Shown: one piece after another, positions 61,001-64,000 of the stretch
How positions within the stretch are numbered: position 1 is the stretch's first letter
How the letters are laid out: each line of letters starts with the position of its first letter
Origin: Scortum barcoo
Lineage: Eukaryota; Chordata; Actinopteri; Centrarchiformes; Terapontidae
NCBI GenBank assembly: GCA_023238725.1
Contig: CM041538.1
Span: 7,419,380 to 7,483,379, forward strand
DNA length: 64,000 nt
Reading direction: 5' to 3'
Position numbers and translations under genes: made by a program
Notes under the pieces: generated by a model
Databases searched by the model: none
What the model saw: only the letters and a program-made list of their open reading frames with translations
Told to the model about the DNA's origin: nothing

Positions 61001-64000
61001 AGCAATTTTTCACCTTCCTACAAGATTTAAAGCCAGGTGCCCACTGCACCCACAACACACACTCGCAACCAGTAATGAGTGTTTCCTCTTTGATGACACG
61101 TAGCTGGGCTTGAAGCTCTTTTTTTTTTTGTTGCAGTGAAGTGTGGGATGGCGTCGCCAAACCCACAGGAATCAATTGCAGAGTCAACATGCAGCAGAGA
61201 GGGAGGCAGTTCTGGAGCGAGAGGGAAAAAAAAACACTTTTCTGTCTTTTCTTTTCACCCAGTCAGAGCACCAGTAAACCAGCACTATCGCAGACCTGCA
61301 ACTCCCATTAAACAGAATCTTATTACAGGATGCAAATGAGGCACGGCTCCTTGAATGGTGGCAAGTTGATGGAAAAATGAATTGACAAATTGAACTCCTG
61401 ACAAAGGTAGACAGCTCAGGGGAAAATGTAAAAAACGCCTTTCTGTTCACGGCAGCTCAGAACAATATTTCTTCTGCGTTAAAACTGCTGACTCCGGCCT
61501 CCAATTATGTCCACTCATCTGCTTACCCAGCATGAAGGACCCTAATGACACCAGCAAATTTCATCTGCTCTGCAAAATAAGCCTAGAAACTATCAAAAGG
61601 TGTGGGCAGAAATAGCCTAGATTTAATTAGGGCTGGTACGCTGAGACGTATTCGGGACTGGTTTAATCCTAATCCTACAGAGAAAGTCTCTCAGGACGGA
61701 AAAGTTTTGCTGAGCCGCACGTGATGTCAGAGAGAGAGAGCGACAGGAGTTGGACGCCAGTCAATGAGGATCAAGGAGTTTATCAGCTGCCAATCAAAGC
61801 GGTGTCCTTGTTACGGGAGGATTTGTTTTGGGAGATAATGCAACACCTTAAAGAAGTTAAGACTTTCCACACAGCCAGACAAACGGTTTCTTTTTATGTA
61901 CCGATTACTCTACTGAAACATGGAAAAACCAGAGCCTAAAGTATGTTCTTTCTTTTATAGGAGCAGGTCTCAACAACTTGTGGTTCCAACTTTTAAGACT
62001 ATTATTTCAGAGTGAAAAAACTTATTTTTGAGCCCATTTCAGGCCGTCATTCCTGCAGTAAAACTGTGGCTGTGAACACCAAAAGCTTAAGTATTAGATT
62101 TCACTCAGCGTACCCAAACTATTCGGCCCCGCTTTGTGCTCCTGCAACAAGAAATGGCTGTTGCGTGCCACAGAAAAGCGTTGTCAAAAGTTGTAATTAT
62201 AGGCTCAGCTCAAGATGTGCCAATTGGTTGAAACTACCATGTTGCCACATCAGAGAGAACAAAAAGTCGGAAGTTAGAAAAAAACAGGCAGAGCTTATTG
62301 AGAGACAGGGAGCCGCGCGCTGGCTGTCATCATTATGCCGTCGCTGTAGACCGGAGTTGTCAACAATTTCCACGCACACAGCTAAATAAAAAAGTGCAGA
62401 CAGAGTACTCCAAGTCATTCGCAGCAATTCTGCTTCGACTGCAGGACATGAATCTGGGTTTTTTTTTGTATCGGAATGCAGTTTTAATGAGCAAGGTTTT
62501 AAGGCGAGAGGACACGAATTCAACTGAGGACTAAAAACCTTCAAGAACCACCAAAGGTTCACAGTCCTATGTGTGAGCTGTAATCACAAGTAAATGGATA
62601 TACTTTCATCTGAGGAATGCAGGCTCTGAATTCCTCCTGGCTAATGTCTGTCTGAGTTTAACTAATGAGGGACACTGATATGGAGAGATAAGGTTAGACA
62701 CCCAGAGCTCCTGTCTGTCCAGAGCAAGAAAAAACTGAGCAGGGATGGCTGCATTTATTATAGATTTTGTATTTTAAACCCACCTTCTTAAGTAAGGCTA
62801 TAGTAAGCCAGGAATTACTTACAAGTAGGTCTGTGGATCCTTTGATTGGGAACTACTTTTTCAACAACAGCAATAGTAATCAGTGCTCGAGGTGTGAACA
62901 ACCACAAAAATCTGCCAAAAAACGATTGGTCCCTGAGCTCAGGCTCAGAGAAAAGTGAGGGAAAGAGTGAATGAAGAAGTCGAGAGAAGCAGAAAGGGAA
63001 CAAAAGTAAGAATGAGACGAGGTGTGTGTGTCTTTTTTTTTTTTGCCTCACCTGTGGCTCTGCTGGTGGAAGGCCCCCCCTCCTCCTGAGGTTTGCACGC
63101 GAGCATCTGTCTGTGCAGATGTAGTGCCTCTGTGGAATGTGCAGCATTCCCCTGACTCCCGTCTCCTGAACCGCCACCGCTGCAGAGGCTTTCCCCAAGC
63201 GCATCCGGCCCGCCGCCGCCACCTCCCAGGTTCCTGCCGCCGTGACCTACGTCCCCACCCCTGCTGGGCCTCCTCTGGGGCTCCGCTCGAGAGGGGACCA
63301 GCAGCCGGATGGACGGCCGCTGGGACATCTCCGGTTCCTCATCCTCTGGGATTGGGTTGTACCAGATCTCCCCTTCGTCGTCTGCATCGTTCTCCTCGGC
63401 CGGGTCAACGCTCCGAGGGTGAGGAGACGACTGGGCCTGACCGACGCTGATCTAAATTAAAACCGAAAGCAACATTTTTGGTTAAACTTTGAGGAAAAGA
63501 CCAAAGGAAGCCTAAACCAAAACATACAGCAACCACAGTGTTGGATCCTGTGTCACTTCCTTAAAAAGACACACGCTGACCTTTGTTTGATACCACTCTC
63601 ATGTCTGTATGTGAAGTAAAACTCTGCAGCTACCACCCAGTTAACTTAGCTTAACATAAAGACTGGAAACAGAGGGAAGCTGCTAGCCTGGCTCTTGAAC
63701 TACTCCTTAAATCTCAGACACCCCGAGGCTGACCTGAGGCAAGTGCAGGCGGACCGGCCGTGGCGGGGCTCCTCCTGAAGGCCTCAGGTGGTCTGGAGAG
63801 GGACTGGGAGGGGGCGGAGGCTGATGCGAGCCCTGGCTGCCCTCCTCCTCAGCTCCCAGCATTCCCGGCAGCTCCTCTTTGGTGCAGTGGTTCTTCCCGA
63901 GGGAGCTCTGCTGCAGCCAGTTGCGCTTCTTGGAGACGGTAATGGTGTGGAGCGGCGGACGCCATGACGGGGGCTCGTTGGCCCTGCCCACCTCCCGGCC
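31698..64000 (-). CDS. syde2: syde2: synapse-defective Rho GTPase-activating protein 2 (C2 + RhoGAP); 5'-partial gene, 7 exons
   Basis: Gene-level entry; exons are listed separately. The exons total 3,064 bases, about 1,021 codons. SYDE proteins are vertebrate relatives of worm SYD-1, which organises presynaptic sites; the RhoGAP domain stimulates GTP hydrolysis by Rho-family GTPases. Order: a Pro/Ser-rich N-terminus with an acidic GEIWYNPIPEDEE motif; a basic, Ser-rich linker; a C2 domain (GLMSLHFYGAEDLKPPR onward); a RhoGAP domain over four exons with the arginine finger in GLYRLCGS, the LKDYLRELPYPL block and [11 protein letters not shown]; and a C-tail ending in LRDLQESIDTLIGNLERELN. All exon phases agree. 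SYDE1 is the alternative; the dnai3 neighbour and closeness to human SYDE2 favour syde2. The C2 exon has two frame breaks. Confidence 0.94.
32500..32607 (+). repeat. MITE-like repeat, family 1, copy C (fragment)
   Basis: TTGACATTTTGGGAAATATA, then CTTACCAAGAGTTAG and GGTTAGCTTAGCTTAGCATA, in the same order as the other copies. It stops before the opposite terminus. It lies less than 100 bases upstream of the syde2 terminal exon. Confidence 0.65.
34027..34078. repeat. (GT)n(GA)n compound microsatellite
   Basis: About 13 GT units followed by about 12 GA units, uninterrupted. It is intronic to syde2. Confidence 0.9.
35575..35806 (-). CDS. syde2: syde2 exon: C-terminal half of RhoGAP domain
   Basis: Acceptor GCATACAACAG, donor GTGAGA. 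It encodes MTLRRLLDHLKLVASYQEVN, then [20 protein letters not shown] and [22 protein letters not shown] carries the invariant RhoGAP Asn. Phase 0 start; it ends one base into Val. The opening Met is internal, not a start codon. Confidence 0.95.
35807..37476 (-). other. syde2 intron (1.7 kb)
   Basis: Starts in a CA repeat (about 35823-35852) immediately upstream of the acceptor. No exon or RNA gene recognised. Confidence 0.5.
37477..37658 (-). CDS. syde2: syde2 exon: central RhoGAP domain
   Basis: Acceptor CACTCTTTAG, donor GTGAGG. It completes Gly, then VLKDYLRELPYPLITKSLYE, AVLEAMATRPL and SLLDNLPEVER. LKDYLRELPYPL is the hallmark RhoGAP block with the conserved Lys and Arg. Confidence 0.95.
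40795..40948 (-). repeat. Interspersed fish repeat, family 2, copy B (inverted)
   Basis: The reverse complement reads ATGTTAACATGCTGATG, GCAGGTATAATGACCATGC, TTAGCGCGAAACACAAAGCA and TTTTGCAGGTATTTG in the same order as the 18781 copy. A further scrap (ATAAATACCTGCAAA) sits near 41,160. Confidence 0.55.
41211..41245. repeat. (CA)n microsatellite
   Basis: CA tract with one TCA interruption, intronic to syde2. Confidence 0.9.
43873..44045 (+). repeat. MITE-like repeat, family 1, copy D (partial)
   Basis: ATAGTTCAACATTTGGGGAA, then GATACCACTCTCATGTCTGT, TTTAGCTTAGCTTAGCATGG and TAGCCAGGCTCTGTC. Same word order as the other copies; the opposite terminus is not evident. Confidence 0.7.
45511..45533. 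repeat. (GT)n microsatellite
   Basis: About 11 perfect GT units, intronic. Confidence 0.9.
45865..46145. repeat. Possible interspersed repeat
   Basis: TGTGAAGCCTGAACCATGAA near the start and TTGTCATTGAAGGGTCAAAG near the end resemble words I associate with a common fish repeat. No second copy exists in this window, so support is weak and the boundaries are approximate. Confidence 0.3.
46648..46774 (-). CDS. syde2: syde2 exon: RhoGAP arginine-finger segment
   Basis: Acceptor GTGTCTCCAG, donor GTAAGC. 42 codons plus one base: [20 protein letters not shown], then FERDSYAVELCENAYPD and VNVIT. The Arg of GLYRLCG (codon at 46759-46757) is the catalytic arginine finger of RhoGAP domains. Nearly identical to human SYDE2. 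Confidence 0.96.
49277..49335. repeat. (GACA)n(GATA)n tetranucleotide microsatellite
   Basis: Alternating ACAG/ATAG units, GACA-rich at the left and GATA-rich at the right, about 58 bases. This is the Bkm-type motif. Confidence 0.9.
51140..51330 (+). repeat. Interspersed fish repeat, family 3, copy A
   Basis: Contains GTCACACTGGGCTCTGG and TTTTTTTGACATTTTATTTA followed by AAAGGTCAAAC. These are words of a widespread teleost repeat whose complete copies end GTTGCAGCCCTA. Partial copy. Confidence 0.5.
52545..52690 (+). repeat. Interspersed fish repeat, family 3, copy B
   Basis: TGCTTCTCAGATGTGAGGGT, TTGCTTTTC, GTAAACTGAATATTGTTTGG and GGACTGTTAAAAC. Same order as in the 58,500 copy (ATGTGAGGATTTGCAGCTTT, AACTTGAATATCTTTTGG). 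Confidence 0.6.
52798..53937 (-). CDS. syde2: syde2 large exon: Ser-rich linker and C2 domain, with two frame breaks
   Basis: Acceptor TTCCTCTGCAG, donor GTCAGT. It completes Asp, then GAELPNAVSSPPSSPNPTKK, INWSFPDKIKSPRTVRKISM and KKLPELSRKLSVKG. A Gly/Ser/Lys linker follows, then the C2 domain from QYISGLMSLHFYGAEDLKPP to LKLVVFSWEPTPRR. After PTPRR (53087) that frame leaves the family and runs to a stop at 52820. Homology shifts first to a frame reading NRVCCRHA, and about 25 bases later to a third frame reading VLPALFRVTRCHQLAVKLEP through ENTGLMVPLLI and EIEKRGCQ, which joins the next exon in phase. The breaks lie at about 53084-53089 and 53056-53064; each is a net one- or two-base indel, and neither is in a homopolymer. 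Confidence 0.88.
53938..63051 (-). other. syde2 intron (9.1 kb)
   Basis: No exon supported. It contains a CA/GACA microsatellite (57061-57092), a GT tract (57762-57778), a family 3 repeat (58500-58757), T-runs near 54,825 and 59,661, and a T-run adjoining the donor (63033-63044). Open frames of up to 151 codons here lack family features or overlap microsatellites. Confidence 0.6.
58500..58757 (+). repeat. Interspersed fish repeat, family 3, copy C
   Basis: ATGTGAGGATTTGCAGCTTT, AACTTGAATATCTTTTGG, GAAGACATCAACTTGGGATC and the end word TGTTGCAGCCCTA. The most complete copy of the family here. Confidence 0.65.
63052..63451 (-). CDS. syde2: syde2 exon: acidic motif and low-complexity N-terminal region
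   Basis: Acceptor TTAATTTAG, donor GTGAGG. It encodes ISVGQAQSSPHPRSVDPAEE, DEGEIWYNPIPEDEEPEM and SQRPSIRLLVPSR, then a Gly-rich stretch (about 63,190-63,250) and a tail ending STSRAT plus one base that completes Asp with the next exon. GEIWYNPIPEDE is a SYDE-family signature. The exon is GC-rich. Confidence 0.9.
63452..63733 (-). other. syde2 short intron (282 bases)
   Basis: Bounded by a GTCAGC donor (63733) and a TTAATTTAG acceptor. Nearly half of it is the family 1 repeat copy at 63583-63701. Confidence 0.8.
63583..63701 (+). repeat. MITE-like repeat, family 1, copy E (partial)
   Basis: TTGATACCACTCTCATGTCT, TTAACTTAGCTTAACATAAA, GACTGGAAACAGAGGGAA and GCTAGCCTGGCTCTT match the interior of the other copies. 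Both termini are missing. Confidence 0.7.
63734..64000 (-). CDS. syde2: syde2 exon at the window edge (partial)
   Basis: Open in one frame from the edge: GREVGRANEPPSWRPPLHTI, TVSKKRNWLQQSSLG, KNHCTKEELPGMLGAEEE, a poly-Pro stretch and RPVRLHLPQ, then donor GTCAGC in phase 0. TVSKKRNWLQQSS is well conserved in SYDE2. No start codon is in the window. Confidence 0.88.

Overview
This is eukaryotic, almost certainly teleost fish, nuclear DNA. Coding sequence is confined to short exons with GT/AG borders, introns are long and AT-rich, and the repeats are typical of fish: Rex1-type LINEs, a tRNA-promoter-like SINE, several short interspersed repeat families and many microsatellites. Two protein-coding genes are present and both are cut by the window edges. 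They converge tail to tail.

1-15,900 (+ strand): the 3' portion of dnai3 (wdr63), the WD-repeat intermediate chain of an inner-arm ciliary dynein. I traced 20 exons (287-15389) whose codon phases all agree from one exon to the next. They give about 838 codons, lacking only roughly the first 50 residues. Two irregularities stand out: a GC-AG intron after exon 3, and an extra base in exon 11 that an in-frame acceptor 13 bases downstream could bypass. A likely poly(A) signal lies 422 bases after the stop. Introns hold a SINE with perfect 12-bp target duplications (11550-11890) and a foldback microsatellite element (9480-9621).

15,900-31,700: spacer between the convergent genes, with no gene I can support. 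It contains interspersed repeats and a LINE cluster at about 23,770-28,335. There, a plus-strand Rex1-like LINE (25798-27753) is inserted head-to-head inside a minus-strand relative (about 24047-28335). A third plus-strand LINE tail abuts on the left.

31,698-64,000 (- strand): most of syde2, a C2 plus RhoGAP signalling protein of the SYD-1 family. Seven exons are visible and phases agree throughout. The 5' end lies beyond the window. The large C2 exon has two closely spaced frame breaks, which are either assembly errors or real lesions. Introns are long (up to 9.1 kb) and repeat-bearing, apart from a 282-base intron at 63452-63733 that itself contains a repeat copy.

The dnai3/syde2 tail-to-tail arrangement matches, from memory, the human 1p22.3 order DNAI3-SYDE2, which supports both identifications. 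The two genes act separately, one in ciliary motility and the other in Rho GTPase and synaptic signalling. I found no evidence of a new biological system. The items most worth checking are the frame breaks, the nested LINE pair and the repeat families.
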